Origin: Betaproteobacteria bacterium
Lineage (GTDB): Bacteria > Pseudomonadota > Gammaproteobacteria > Burkholderiales > Rhodocyclaceae
Direction: 5' to 3'
Length of the DNA: 6,465 bases
Assembly: GCA_028065725.1 (NCBI GenBank)
Contig: JAPTVL010000095.1
Coordinates: 1-6,465, forward strand
Of this stretch, positions 1-6,465 are shown piece after piece (position 1 is the first letter of the stretch; every line of letters begins with the position of its first letter). The notes beneath the pieces were generated by a model. The model was not told where the DNA came from. It searched no databases and saw nothing but the letters and a program-made list of their open reading frames with translations. The position numbers were made by a program, and so were the translations under genes.

Positions 1-77
1 GGTTTGGACGGCGCCGCGTACGTAGCCACGGATGCCATCAAGAGACACAAAGCCGGAAAGGCGAACAGGCGCGACAT
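1..77 (-). CDS. Exported protein of unknown function, N-terminus only
   Basis: Only the first 25 codons are in the window; the gene continues past position 1. The start MSRLFAFPALCLLMASVA continues TYAAPSK. This is a typical Sec signal peptide: a short basic n-region (Arg3), a hydrophobic core at residues 4-18, and small residues around a likely cleavage site after Ala21 or Ala22. There is no lipobox cysteine in the right place, so a soluble periplasmic or secreted protein is more likely than a lipoprotein. The start is supported by AAGGAG nine bases upstream. It shares the deo operon's strand but lies 367 bases beyond deoA, so it is probably a separate transcription unit. The mature protein is not visible and no family can be named. 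Confidence 0.65.
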   Translation of the reverse strand, partial: MSRLFAFPALCLLMASVATYAAPSK

Positions 78-86
78 GAGTGATGT

Positions 87-92
87 CTCCTT
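87..92 (-). promoter_or_regulatory. Ribosome binding site of the left-edge gene
   Basis: The minus strand reads AAGGAG nine bases before the ATG at 77. This is the strongest Shine-Dalgarno match in the window, and it is the main reason to treat the short open frame running off the left edge as a real gene. Confidence 0.7.
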
Positions 93-141
93 CGACGGCA
101 CCAGCAAGGACGTCGCGTTTGGAGTGCGGAGGGTGTCGATA

Positions 142-161
142 AGTTCAGTCGAGCTCAGTCG
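142..161. repeat. 10-base tandem repeat, two copies
   Basis: AGTTCAGTCG is followed directly by AGCTCAGTCG, two copies differing at one base, with a period of one helical turn. The repeat lies 65-84 bases upstream of the start codon at 77, a position compatible with a regulator site or part of a promoter. Two short copies can also arise by chance, so the function is unknown. Confidence 0.35.
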
Positions 162-444
162 GATTCTGACCAGACTTACGCGCCAGCCTGCCCGTCCACC
201 CATCCCCACCGCGCCGCCACGTAAGTCATCACCCAGCGCACGGCAAGGATGTCGCGCGTGATCGGATGGCCCTGGTCGTCGACGCACTTGATGCGCATCC
301 GCAGCGCGGGCTTCACGCCGCCACCGAGGTCCCGCCGTGCCACCGTGCTGCGGCTGACCACGATTCGAACATTGGCGGAATTACCCAGAAATCGCCCAGC
401 ACAAGGGCCGCGGCGGCAACGCCACGCTGAGCGCCAACACTCGC

Positions 445-1770
445 TTACAGACGGATCGTCCGGTAGACAATCGGGTTCGCGGCCGGTTTGAGCTCACCCA
501 GCGTGTAGGCGGCCTGCACATCGCGGACCGCCTGTTCAGCCGCTTCCTGTGTACGTGCGTGAACGATGGCCAGCGGCTGGCCGGCCTGCAGATTGTCTCC
601 CAGTTCCACGAGATCGGTGAGACCGACAGCGAAGTCGATCGCGTCGCTTGGACGCTGCCGGCCGCCGCCAAGGTTGACCACGCACAGACCAAGGCCACGG
701 CAATCCACGGCGGACACGAAGCCGCCGCGCGGCACTAGAACCGGCACCACGACTGGCGCTGTTTCCAGATGCTTGTCCGGGTCTTCGACTAGATCCGTTG
801 GACCGCCGAGCGCGGACACCATGCGCGCGAAGCGGGCGACCGCCTCGCCCGAATCCAGGGCGGCCTGCAACTTTGTACGAGCAGCTTTCTCGGTCTTTTC
901 CACGCTCGAGATGACGAGCATCTCGGCGCACAGCGCCATCGTCACTTCGTGCAGGCGCGCGGGGCGATGCCTGCCGGTCAGGTAGTCGATGGCCATGCGC
1001 ACCTCGAGCGCGTTACCGGCGGCAGGGCCGAGCGATTCGTTCATGTCCGTCAGCAGCGCCGAGGCGCGTGTGCCCGCACCGGAGCTGACCTTGACGATGC
1101 TCTCGGCCAGTTCGACCGACTTCTCGTAGGTCGGCATGAACGCGCCGGTACCCACCTTCACGTCCAGAACCAGCGCGTCCAGACCGGCGGCGAGCTTCTT
1201 GGACAGGATGGAACCGGTAATCATGGCCACCGACTCCACGGTCGCGGTCATGTCGCGGATGCCATAGAGGCGCCCGTCCGACGGTGCAAGCTGCGTGGTT
1301 TGGCCGATGATGGCCACACCCACTTCCTTCACCACTCTGCGGAACAGTGCCGTGTCCGGCATCGTGCAGTAGCCGGGGATGGAATCAAGCTTATCCAGCG
1401 TGCCGCCCGTGTGGCCGAGACCACGGCCGGAAATCATCGGCACGAAACCGCCAGTCGCCGCGACCATCGGGCCAAGCATGAGCGACACCACGTCACCCAC
1501 GCCGCCGGTGGAGTGCTTATCCACGACCGGACCGGGCAGGTTCACGGAGCGCCACTCTATGATCCGGCCGGAGTCGCGCATCGCTAGCGTGAAGGCGACG
1601 CGTTCGTCCATGTTCATGTCATTGAAGAAGATGGCCATTGCGAGCGCGGCGATCTGGCCCTCGGTCACCGAGTGGTCGGTGATGCCGCGCACGAAGAAGC
1701 GGATCTCTTCGGCGCTCAAGGCTTTTCCGTCGCGCTTTTTTCTGACGATTTCTTGTGGAAGGAAAGACAT
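445..1770 (-). CDS. deoA: Thymidine phosphorylase DeoA
   Basis: Cytosolic pyrimidine-nucleoside phosphorylase: thymidine (or deoxyuridine) plus phosphate gives the base and deoxyribose 1-phosphate, which DeoB then uses. The protein is 441 aa (E. coli 440) and aligns throughout, starting [15 protein letters not shown], so ATG 1770 is chosen although the frame is open to a TTG at 1905. E. coli active-site residues are present, shifted by one: phosphate site Lys85, His86, Ser87 ([10 protein letters not shown]), Ser96, Ser114 and Thr124; pyrimidine site Arg172, Ser187 and Lys191. The domains are an N-terminal helical segment, the glycine-rich alpha/beta phosphate-binding core, and a C-terminal alpha/beta domain from about residue 340. 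One small deviation: the signature [15 protein letters not shown] is followed by Asp129 where Glu is usual. The gene is last in the operon, 131 bases after the ALDH, with no clear Shine-Dalgarno. The stop is TAA. Confidence 0.97.
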   Translation of the reverse strand: MSFLPQEIVRKKRDGKALSAEEIRFFVRGITDHSVTEGQIAALAMAIFFNDMNMDERVAFTLAMRDSGRIIEWRSVNLPGPVVDKHSTGGVGDVVSLMLGPMVAATGGFVPMISGRGLGHTGGTLDKLDSIPGYCTMPDTALFRRVVKEVGVAIIGQTTQLAPSDGRLYGIRDMTATVESVAMITGSILSKKLAAGLDALVLDVKVGTGAFMPTYEKSVELAESIVKVSSGAGTRASALLTDMNESLGPAAGNALEVRMAIDYLTGRHRPARLHEVTMALCAEMLVISSVEKTEKAARTKLQAALDSGEAVARFARMVSALGGPTDLVEDPDKHLETAPVVVPVLVPRGGFVSAVDCRGLGLCVVNLGGGRQRPSDAIDFAVGLTDLVELGDNLQAGQPLAIVHARTQEAAEQAVRDVQAAYTLGELKPAANPIVYRTIRL

Positions 1771-1789
1771 GGCTGGCTTTACAAAGATC

Positions 1790-1809
1790 GTCCCCACGAA
1801 GGTGGGAAC
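1790..1809 (-). repeat. Hairpin resembling a dispersed proteobacterial palindromic repeat
   Basis: On the minus strand GTTCCCAC and GTGGGGAC pair over 8 base pairs, with one G-T wobble, around a CTTC loop. The shape and sequence resemble the common intergenic palindromes of many GC-rich proteobacteria (CCCCGCGAAGGCGGGG type), including a compensated change where a G-C pair has become A-T. It ends 19 bases before the deoA ATG, so it could influence deoA translation or mRNA stability. There is no T-run after the stem, so it is not a normal intrinsic terminator. The resemblance is from memory; copies elsewhere in the genome cannot be seen here. Confidence 0.5.
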
Positions 1810-1855
1810 CCCGAGCGCATGCGCAGGGACATGCCTCCACTCATCTTGCAAGACG

Positions 1856-1880
1856 CCCCGCCTGTGCAGGGATGCCGGGG
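1856..1880 (-). repeat. Imperfect inverted repeat
   Basis: CCCCG (minus strand, 1880-1876) can pair with CGGGG (1860-1856), and a short inner CCT/AGG stem is possible. It lies at the upstream edge of the gap before deoA, about 46 bases from the stronger hairpin at 1790-1809. The two could form a paired palindromic unit, but a 5-base-pair stem is weak evidence in GC-rich DNA. Confidence 0.25.
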
Positions 1881-1901
1881 GTTTGCGCTCCTCGGTGACA
1901 C

Positions 1902-4277
1902 TCAAACCCCGTACGGAATCCAGATGTTTTTGACCTGGGTCGCGTGATGCAACACGGCGCGGCCGGCGGCCTGCTTCTTGTCGAACCAGTCGCGGCCCCT
2001 ACCGCCGCTGGTCCAGGTGCGCTTGAGCGATTCGGCCGACAGGCGCTCCACTTCCGCGCAGCCCTCGGCGTTGCCATCGTGGCGCCACAGGGCATCGATA
2101 CCGAAGTGCTGCGCCATCACCTTGGCCAGTTCGTGGGTCGAACCGGTCACGATGTTCAGCGCGCCATCCGGCAGATCGGACGTGTCGAGCACCTGATACA
2201 GGTCGGTTGCCGCCAGCGGATACGCTTCGGACGGCACGGCGATCACCCGGTTGCCCACGGCCAGTGCCGGCGCCACCAGCGAAATGAAGCCGAGCAGCGG
2301 TGCCTCATTCGGACACACGATGCCGATCACGCCGATGGGTTCGTTCAACGCCACCGTGATGCCGTGCATTGGCGGCTGGTGCGCCAGGCCGTCGTACTTG
2401 TCGGCCCAAGCGGCCCAGTAGAACAGTCGCTCGATCGAAGCCTGCACCTCGCGCTCCGGATTCTTCGCATTAGTCATTGCGCCAATGCGGGCAACGAATT
2501 CCCGGGCACGTGCGGCCAGGTTCTCGGCAATGTAGTACAGCACCTGCGCGCGGTTGTGTGCGGTGGTGCGGCTCCAGCCGGCGGCTTTGTGCGCGGCTTC
2601 CACGGCGTTGCGGATGTCCTTGCGGTTGCCCTCGCCCACGTCGGCGATGAATTGGCCGGAGGCGCCGGCGATCGAGCGGCTGTAGCCGCCGTCCGGGCGC
2701 ACCTGCTTGCCGCCGATGTACAGTTTAGCCGTGCGGTCGATTGCGAACGGATTGTCCTCGGCCGGCTTGACCTTGCCCTTCGCTTCGATCACAGGAGCGG
2801 CGGGACGCGCGTCCTCGGCCAGTGGGGTCAAATATTCGAGCATGCCTTCGCGGCCGCCCTCGCGGCCGAAACCCGACTCCTTGTAGCCGCCGAAGCCGCA
2901 CGCGGCATCGAACTGGTTGGCGGTGTTGATCCACACGACGCCGGCCTTGAGTTGCGGGGCCACGTCCAGCGCCAGACTGATCGATTCGCTCCACACGCAA
3001 GCGGCCAAGCCGTAGACCGTGTTGTTTGCGAGCTGCACGGCCTCCACCGGCGTGCGGAAGCTCATCGCCACCAGCACCGGGCCGAAGATTTCGACCTGCG
3101 CCACGGTCGCGGAAGTCGACGCGCCGGTGATCAAAGTCGGTGGGAACCAAGAGCCATCTTCCGGGATCTCGCAAGCCGGCTGGTACACGGTGCAGCCTTC
3201 GTCACGCGCCTCATCGACCAGGCTGCGGATGCGCCGGAATTGCACCGGGTCGACCAGGGCGCCGATGTCCATCGACTTGTCGAGCGGGGAACCGAGCCGC
3301 AGGTTGTCCATGCGCGCCTTCAGTTTGGCAAGAAAGCGCCGTTCCACGGACTCTTGCACCAGTAGGCGCGAACCCGCGCAGCAGACCTCGCCCTGGTTGA
3401 GCCAGATCGAATCGACGAGGCCTTCGACCGCAGCATCCAAGTCGGCGTCTTCGAACACGATGTACGGCGATTTGCCGCCCAGTTCCAGCGACAACTTCTT
3501 GCCGCTGCCTGCAGTGACCTTGCGGATGATGCGGCCGACTTCGGTCGAACCGGTGAAGGCCAGCTTGTCGATGCCCGGATGGTTGACAATGGCTTCGCCA
3601 ACGCGGCCGTCGCCGGTGACGATGTTGACCACGCCGGGCGGTACGCCGGCGCGCTGGCACATTTCGGCGAACAGCAGCGCGGTCAGCGGAGTGAATTCGG
3701 CCGGCTTGAAGACGATGGCGTTACCGGCCGCCATGGCCGGCGCGATTTTCCAGGCCAGCATCAGCAGCGGGAAGTTCCACGGCACGATCTGGCCGACCAC
3801 GCCGACGGCGCGGTAGTCCGCGAATTCTTCGCTCTGCAGTTCGGCCCAGCCGGCGTGGTGGTAGAAGTGGCGCGCGGCCAGTGGCAGATCTGCATCGCGC
3901 GTCTCGCGGATGGTTTTGCCGTTGTCCAGGGTTTCGAGCACGGCGAACAGGCGCGAGTGCTTTTGCAGTAGGCGCGCCAGCGCGTACAGGATTTTGGCGC
4001 GGTCATGGCCGCCGCGGGCTACCCAGCCCGGCTGCGCGCGGCGGGCGGCTTCCACGGCGCGGTTCACATCGTCGCCCGTACCTTGGGTGATCTGGGCCAG
4101 CTCCTTGCCGGTCGCGGGATTGTTGGTGGCGAAGGTCTCGCCCGGCGCGCTCCATGCATTGTCGATGAACAGACCAAAGCGGCGCTCATGCTCGTCCAGC
4201 CATGCGTTGGCTTCTTTGCTGCTCTCCGGAGAGGGGCCGTAGTCCATGGTCTTGAGGATCTCTTGAATAGTAGGCAT
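1902..4277 (-). CDS. ALDH16-family aldehyde dehydrogenase (catalytic plus C-terminal pseudo-ALDH domain)
   Basis: NAD(P)+-dependent aldehyde dehydrogenase of 791 aa, well above the usual ~500. Residues 35-485 form a full ALDH unit: Asn168 (VPWNFP), Lys191 (FKPAE), FTGSTEVG (241-248), general base Glu265 (LELGGKS), catalytic Cys299 ([11 protein letters not shown]) and Glu396 (VEIFGP). Residues 515-791 form a second ALDH-like unit that keeps an NAD-domain-like part ([21 protein letters not shown]) but has Val681 where Lys is expected and lacks the LELGG and Cys segments, so it should not be catalytic. This is the ALDH16 layout. The start ([13 protein letters not shown]) and the end (KNIWIPYG) both resemble human ALDH16A1 as I remember it. 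The gene begins 15 bases after deoC. The inferred role is oxidation of the acetaldehyde made by DeoC to acetate. The family call is strong; the substrate is inference. Confidence 0.93.
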   Translation of the reverse strand: MPTIQEILKTMDYGPSPESSKEANAWLDEHERRFGLFIDNAWSAPGETFATNNPATGKELAQITQGTGDDVNRAVEAARRAQPGWVARGGHDRAKILYALARLLQKHSRLFAVLETLDNGKTIRETRDADLPLAARHFYHHAGWAELQSEEFADYRAVGVVGQIVPWNFPLLMLAWKIAPAMAAGNAIVFKPAEFTPLTALLFAEMCQRAGVPPGVVNIVTGDGRVGEAIVNHPGIDKLAFTGSTEVGRIIRKVTAGSGKKLSLELGGKSPYIVFEDADLDAAVEGLVDSIWLNQGEVCCAGSRLLVQESVERRFLAKLKARMDNLRLGSPLDKSMDIGALVDPVQFRRIRSLVDEARDEGCTVYQPACEIPEDGSWFPPTLITGASTSATVAQVEIFGPVLVAMSFRTPVEAVQLANNTVYGLAACVWSESISLALDVAPQLKAGVVWINTANQFDAACGFGGYKESGFGREGGREGMLEYLTPLAEDARPAAPVIEAKGKVKPAEDNPFAIDRTAKLYIGGKQVRPDGGYSRSIAGASGQFIADVGEGNRKDIRNAVEAAHKAAGWSRTTAHNRAQVLYYIAENLAARAREFVARIGAMTNAKNPEREVQASIERLFYWAAWADKYDGLAHQPPMHGITVALNEPIGVIGIVCPNEAPLLGFISLVAPALAVGNRVIAVPSEAYPLAATDLYQVLDTSDLPDGALNIVTGSTHELAKVMAQHFGIDALWRHDGNAEGCAEVERLSAESLKRTWTSGGRGRDWFDKKQAAGRAVLHHATQVKNIWIPYGV

Positions 4278-4292
4278 GACGATTCCAGGTGG

Positions 4293-5249
4293 TTAGGGTT
4301 GCGCGTGACGATAAGCCGCCGAGTAACCACCGGTGACGTAATGTTCGAGCTGGCGTTCGATGTCGGTCAGCAGGCTCGATGCGCCGATGCGGAACAGATG
4401 CGGTTCCAGCCACTCGTTGCCCAGTTCTTCCTTCATCACGGTCAGGTATTGAATCGCGCTTTTCGCGCTTGAGATGCCACCGGCCGGCTTGAAGCCGACC
4501 TTGAAGCCGGTTTGCTCGTGGTATTCGCGGATCGCGCGCACCATGGTCAGCGCCACGGGAATCGTCGCGTTCACGCCTTCCTTGCCGGTCGAGGTCTTGA
4601 TGAAATCAGCGCCGGCCATCATGCATACCCACGAGGCCTTGGCCACGTTTTCGAGCGTGCACAGATCGCCGGCGGCAAGGATCGCCTTCACGTGCACATC
4701 GCCGCACGCTTTGCGGTAGGCGAGCATTTCGTCGTACAGCGCCTGCCAGTTGCCGGTCAAGACGTGCTGACGGGTGATGACGATGTCGATTTCCGTCGCG
4801 CCGGCGGCCACGGATAGCTCGATCTCGCGCACCTTGGTTTCCATGCTGGACAGACCCGCCGGGAACGCGGTGGATACGGCTGCGATGGGAATGCGGCCGT
4901 TGATGATCTTCGCGGCCGGGGCGATCATCTCGTGATACACGCAGATCGCGCCAGTGGTCAGGCCTGCCACGCCCAGCGACTGCACGAGGTCTGCACGCAG
5001 CGGGCGCAATGCCTTCATGCACAGACGCTCGACGCGGCCCGGCGTGTCGTCGCCGGCCAGCGTGGTCAGATCGATGCAGCGGATCGCCTTCACCAGCCAT
5101 GCGGCCTGGTATTCCTGCTTCGGCCTACGGCGTGCCGTGAGCGACGCCGTGCGACGGTCGGCGGCATTGCGGTTCACCTTGATCTGGTTGACCCAGCCCA
5201 GGTCGAGGCCAACCGCCGCGTTGCGTTTGAAATCGACAGGATGGGTCAT
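4293..5249 (-). CDS. deoC: Deoxyribose-phosphate aldolase DeoC, long (animal-DERA-like) form
   Basis: Cytosolic class I aldolase (TIM barrel) that splits 2-deoxyribose 5-phosphate into glyceraldehyde 3-phosphate and acetaldehyde. The protein is 318 aa, the length I recall for human DERA, against about 259 aa in E. coli. The first 60 residues include a basic stretch (TARRRPKQEYQAAWLVKAI) that is also recognisable in animal DERA. Active-site residues by motif: Asp155 (ATEIDIVI), Schiff-base Lys188 (VHVKAI) and Lys223 (FIKTSTGK). VGFKPAGGIS (251-260) and FRIGASSLL (286-294) are phosphate-binding loop motifs. A tyrosine near the C-terminus (Tyr313) may play the part of the C-terminal tyrosine of the E. 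coli enzyme. The reading frame stays open about 1 kb upstream inside deoB, but the start at 5249 gives the family N-terminus and an ATGA overlap with the deoB stop. The Shine-Dalgarno is weak, so coupling to deoB translation is likely. Confidence 0.97.
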   Translation of the reverse strand: MTHPVDFKRNAAVGLDLGWVNQIKVNRNAADRRTASLTARRRPKQEYQAAWLVKAIRCIDLTTLAGDDTPGRVERLCMKALRPLRADLVQSLGVAGLTTGAICVYHEMIAPAAKIINGRIPIAAVSTAFPAGLSSMETKVREIELSVAAGATEIDIVITRQHVLTGNWQALYDEMLAYRKACGDVHVKAILAAGDLCTLENVAKASWVCMMAGADFIKTSTGKEGVNATIPVALTMVRAIREYHEQTGFKVGFKPAGGISSAKSAIQYLTVMKEELGNEWLEPHLFRIGASSLLTDIERQLEHYVTGGYSAAYRHAQP

Positions 5250-6439
5250 AACAGACTGGTTCCGTTGGAGAGGGGTTTGACGCCGAGGTGCTTGGCCAGC
5301 GTGGCGCCGATGTCGGAGAAGGTATCGGCCACCGCCAGCGCGCCCGGTTTCACGCCCGGGCCGAAAAACAGCATCGGAATGTGTTCGCGCGTGTGGTCGG
5401 AGCCGCTCCAGCTCGGGTCGCAACCATGATCGGCAGTGATCACGGCCAGGTCGCCCTCCCTCATGCGGGCGAAGAACTCCGGAAGGCGTGCGTCCATCTC
5501 CTGTAGCGCGTTGTAGTAGCCGGGGATGTCGCGGCGGTGGCCGAATGCCTGGTCGAAATCGACGAAGTTCACGAAGGTCAGCGAATGGTCGCCGGCGGTG
5601 TCGGCCGCTTCCAGCAGGCGCGCGAACAAGGCCATGTTGTCCGGGCCCTTGAGCATGCGCGTGACACCATGGCCTGCAAAGATGTCGCTGATCTTGCCAA
5701 GTGCGACCACCTCGCCGCCTGCTACCTTCACGTGATCGAGCAGCGTGGGACTCGGCGGAGCGACGGCGTAGTCGTGGCGGTTGGCGGTGCGCCTGTAGTT
5801 GGCGTGTGCACCGACGAACGGACGCGCGATCACGCGGCCGATGTGGTATGGCTTGACCTGTTCGAAGGCCAGTTCGCACAGTTCGTACAGGCGCTCCAGG
5901 CCGAAGTGCTCTTCGTGTGCGGCGATCTGCAGCACGGAGTCGGCTGAGGTGTACAGGATCGGCTTGCCGGAGCTCACATGCTCGTCGCCAAGGCGATTGA
6001 TGATCTCGGTGCCGGACGCGTGGCAGTTGCCGAGGAAGCCGGGCACGTCGAAGCGCGCCTGCAGCGCATCGGTCAGCTCCTGCGGGAAGGACGGCACGGT
6101 CTTCGGGAAGTAGCCCCAGTCGAAGGTCACCGGGACGCCGGCGATCTCCCAGTGGCCGGACTGCGTGTCCTTGCCGGTCGACCGTTCGCGTGCGACGCCG
6201 TAGGCGCCAGTGAAGCCGTCGCGCTGGCGGAAACCGTGCGCCCAGCGGCCGGTCGCGAGCTGCGCGGCGGCGGCGAGTCCCAGCCGTTCCATATTCGGCA
6301 ACGCCAGCGGCTTGCCGTTGTCGGCCGCCCACTTGGCGATATTGCCGAAGGTGTTAGCGCCGGCGTCTCCATAGTTGTCGGCATCCGGCAGCGAGCCGAG
6401 TCCGAAGGAATCGAACAGGAGAATGAATGCGCGGGACAT
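5246..6439 (-). CDS. deoB: Phosphopentomutase DeoB
   Basis: Cytosolic Mn2+-dependent mutase of the alkaline-phosphatase superfamily. It interconverts (deoxy)ribose 1-phosphate and 5-phosphate, linking nucleoside phosphorolysis to sugar catabolism. The protein is 397 aa (E. coli DeoB about 407) and appears complete, from MSRAFILLFDSFG to a TGA stop. By motif match to E. coli and Bacillus DeoB, the metal ligands are Asp10 (LFDSFG), Asp296 and His301 (VDFDQAFGH), Asp337 and His338 (TADHG) and His349 (SDHTREH). Thr92 in KDTQSGHWE matches the threonine that is phosphorylated in the active enzyme. The small cap domain typical of the family would fall at roughly residues 95-220. The start is supported by a GGAG six bases upstream and by the family N-terminus. 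The gene is first in the operon as seen here, and its stop overlaps the deoC start (ATGA), which suggests translational coupling. No anomaly seen. Confidence 0.97.
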   Translation of the reverse strand: MSRAFILLFDSFGLGSLPDADNYGDAGANTFGNIAKWAADNGKPLALPNMERLGLAAAAQLATGRWAHGFRQRDGFTGAYGVARERSTGKDTQSGHWEIAGVPVTFDWGYFPKTVPSFPQELTDALQARFDVPGFLGNCHASGTEIINRLGDEHVSSGKPILYTSADSVLQIAAHEEHFGLERLYELCELAFEQVKPYHIGRVIARPFVGAHANYRRTANRHDYAVAPPSPTLLDHVKVAGGEVVALGKISDIFAGHGVTRMLKGPDNMALFARLLEAADTAGDHSLTFVNFVDFDQAFGHRRDIPGYYNALQEMDARLPEFFARMREGDLAVITADHGCDPSWSGSDHTREHIPMLFFGPGVKPGALAVADTFSDIGATLAKHLGVKPLSNGTSLL

Positions 6440-6445
6440 GGTCGT

Positions 6446-6450
6446 CTCCG
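6446..6450 (-). promoter_or_regulatory. Ribosome binding site of deoB
   Basis: The minus strand reads CGGAG here, with six bases between GGAG and the deoB ATG, a near-ideal Shine-Dalgarno placement. It supports the start at 6439. Only 26 bases upstream of deoB are in the window, so no promoter or repressor operator (DeoR or CytR type) can be assessed. Confidence 0.8.
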
Positions 6451-6465
6451 TAGAATCAGGTACGC

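Larger units (their letters stand above)
78..444. other. Intergenic stretch downstream of deoA
   Basis: These 367 bases separate the deoA stop from the next minus-strand start. I find no convincing gene. The best candidate is a 61-codon minus-strand frame (361-176, GTG start) rich in Arg, Val and Ala, containing CVDDQGHPITRDIL, but it has no ribosome binding site and I recognise no family. No stem followed by a T-run was found after deoA, so termination is either Rho-dependent or not visible. A short tandem repeat lies at 142-161, and a ribosome binding site for the next gene at 87-92. A promoter for that gene is plausible here but no -35/-10 pair stands out. Confidence 0.5.
1771..1901 (-). 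other. Palindrome-rich gap between the ALDH16 gene and deoA
   Basis: This 131-base gap is the only sizeable break inside the operon; the other junctions are a 4-base overlap and 15 bases. It holds two potential hairpins (1790-1809 and 1856-1880) and a perfect 10-base palindrome (GCGCATGCGC, 1815-1824). The deoA frame is open through all of it, adding 45 possible codons, but the encoded peptide has no match in DeoA. No promoter is convincing. I read it as a non-coding spacer, probably containing a dispersed palindromic repeat. A regulatory leader for deoA is the alternative. Confidence 0.5.

Noticed and set aside
4..261. 85-codon plus-strand frame at the left edge
   Set aside because: It lies opposite the signal-peptide gene, its Shine-Dalgarno and its upstream region, and shows no coding features of its own.
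361..444. Intrinsic terminator after deoA
   Set aside because: Some GC-rich partial pairings exist but there is no stable stem followed by a run of T on the minus strand.
949..1587. 212-codon plus-strand frame
   Set aside because: It is antisense to the conserved core of deoA and its product is His/Arg-rich with no family resemblance.
1790..1809. Hairpin read as an operon-internal intrinsic terminator
   Set aside because: The stem is followed by GATCTTTG rather than a T-run, and deoA immediately downstream is intact and belongs to the same pathway.
1902..2760. Second ALDH domain as a separate gene or a frameshifted pseudogene
   Set aside because: The frame is continuous from the first domain with no start signal between. 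A shortened C-terminal ALDH-like domain is the normal ALDH16 layout, and the C-terminus matches the family.
1944..3365. 473-codon open frame on the plus strand
   Set aside because: It lies antisense to the ALDH16 gene, whose motifs are unmistakable, and its His/Arg/Gly-rich product has no recognisable domain. This is a GC-driven shadow.
5250..6332. Upstream in-frame extension of deoC to 679 codons
   Set aside because: The extension runs through deoB in another frame, is Arg-rich and low in complexity, and the family N-terminus begins at the ATG at 5249.
1..6465. CRISPR array, tRNA, rRNA, insertion sequence or prophage gene
   Set aside because: No regularly spaced repeats, RNA-gene signatures, transposase or integrase motifs, or terminal inverted repeats were found on either strand.

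Overview
This window is a GC-rich bacterial stretch in which every recognisable gene lies on the minus strand. Read in the direction of transcription, from high to low coordinates, it is a compact deoxynucleoside-catabolism (deo) operon: deoB (phosphopentomutase), deoC (deoxyribose-phosphate aldolase), a two-domain aldehyde dehydrogenase of the ALDH16 family, and deoA (thymidine phosphorylase). The DeoA and DeoB sequences resemble the E. coli enzymes and base composition is high, so a member of the Pseudomonadota (Gamma- or Betaproteobacteria) is likely. A palindromic repeat of a type common in such genomes weakly agrees. Nothing here fixes the genus.

Layout. 6465-6440 holds the deoB ribosome binding site; the promoter is outside the window. 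deoB (6439-5246) and deoC (5249-4293) overlap in an ATGA. The ALDH16 gene (4277-1902) starts 15 bases after deoC. A 131-base gap with palindromic sequence precedes deoA (1770-445). A 367-base stretch follows with no convincing gene and no obvious intrinsic terminator. At the left edge is the start of a new gene (77 to beyond 1) with a good ribosome binding site and a secretion signal.

How the genes work together. DeoA splits thymidine or deoxyuridine with phosphate to give deoxyribose 1-phosphate. DeoB moves the phosphate to C5. DeoC cleaves deoxyribose 5-phosphate to glyceraldehyde 3-phosphate, which enters glycolysis, and acetaldehyde, which is toxic. The aldehyde dehydrogenase sits directly after deoC and is well placed to oxidise that acetaldehyde to acetate with NAD+. 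All active-site residues I could check in the four enzymes are present.

Most interesting points. The ALDH belongs to ALDH16, a family whose physiological substrate is, to my knowledge, not settled, and the operon suggests acetaldehyde. DeoC is the long form (318 aa) that resembles animal DERA more than the roughly 259-aa E. coli enzyme, so both middle genes have close vertebrate counterparts. The leader of deoA carries a hairpin resembling dispersed proteobacterial palindromes, and deoA lacks an evident Shine-Dalgarno sequence. I see no mobile element, CRISPR array, phage gene or RNA gene.
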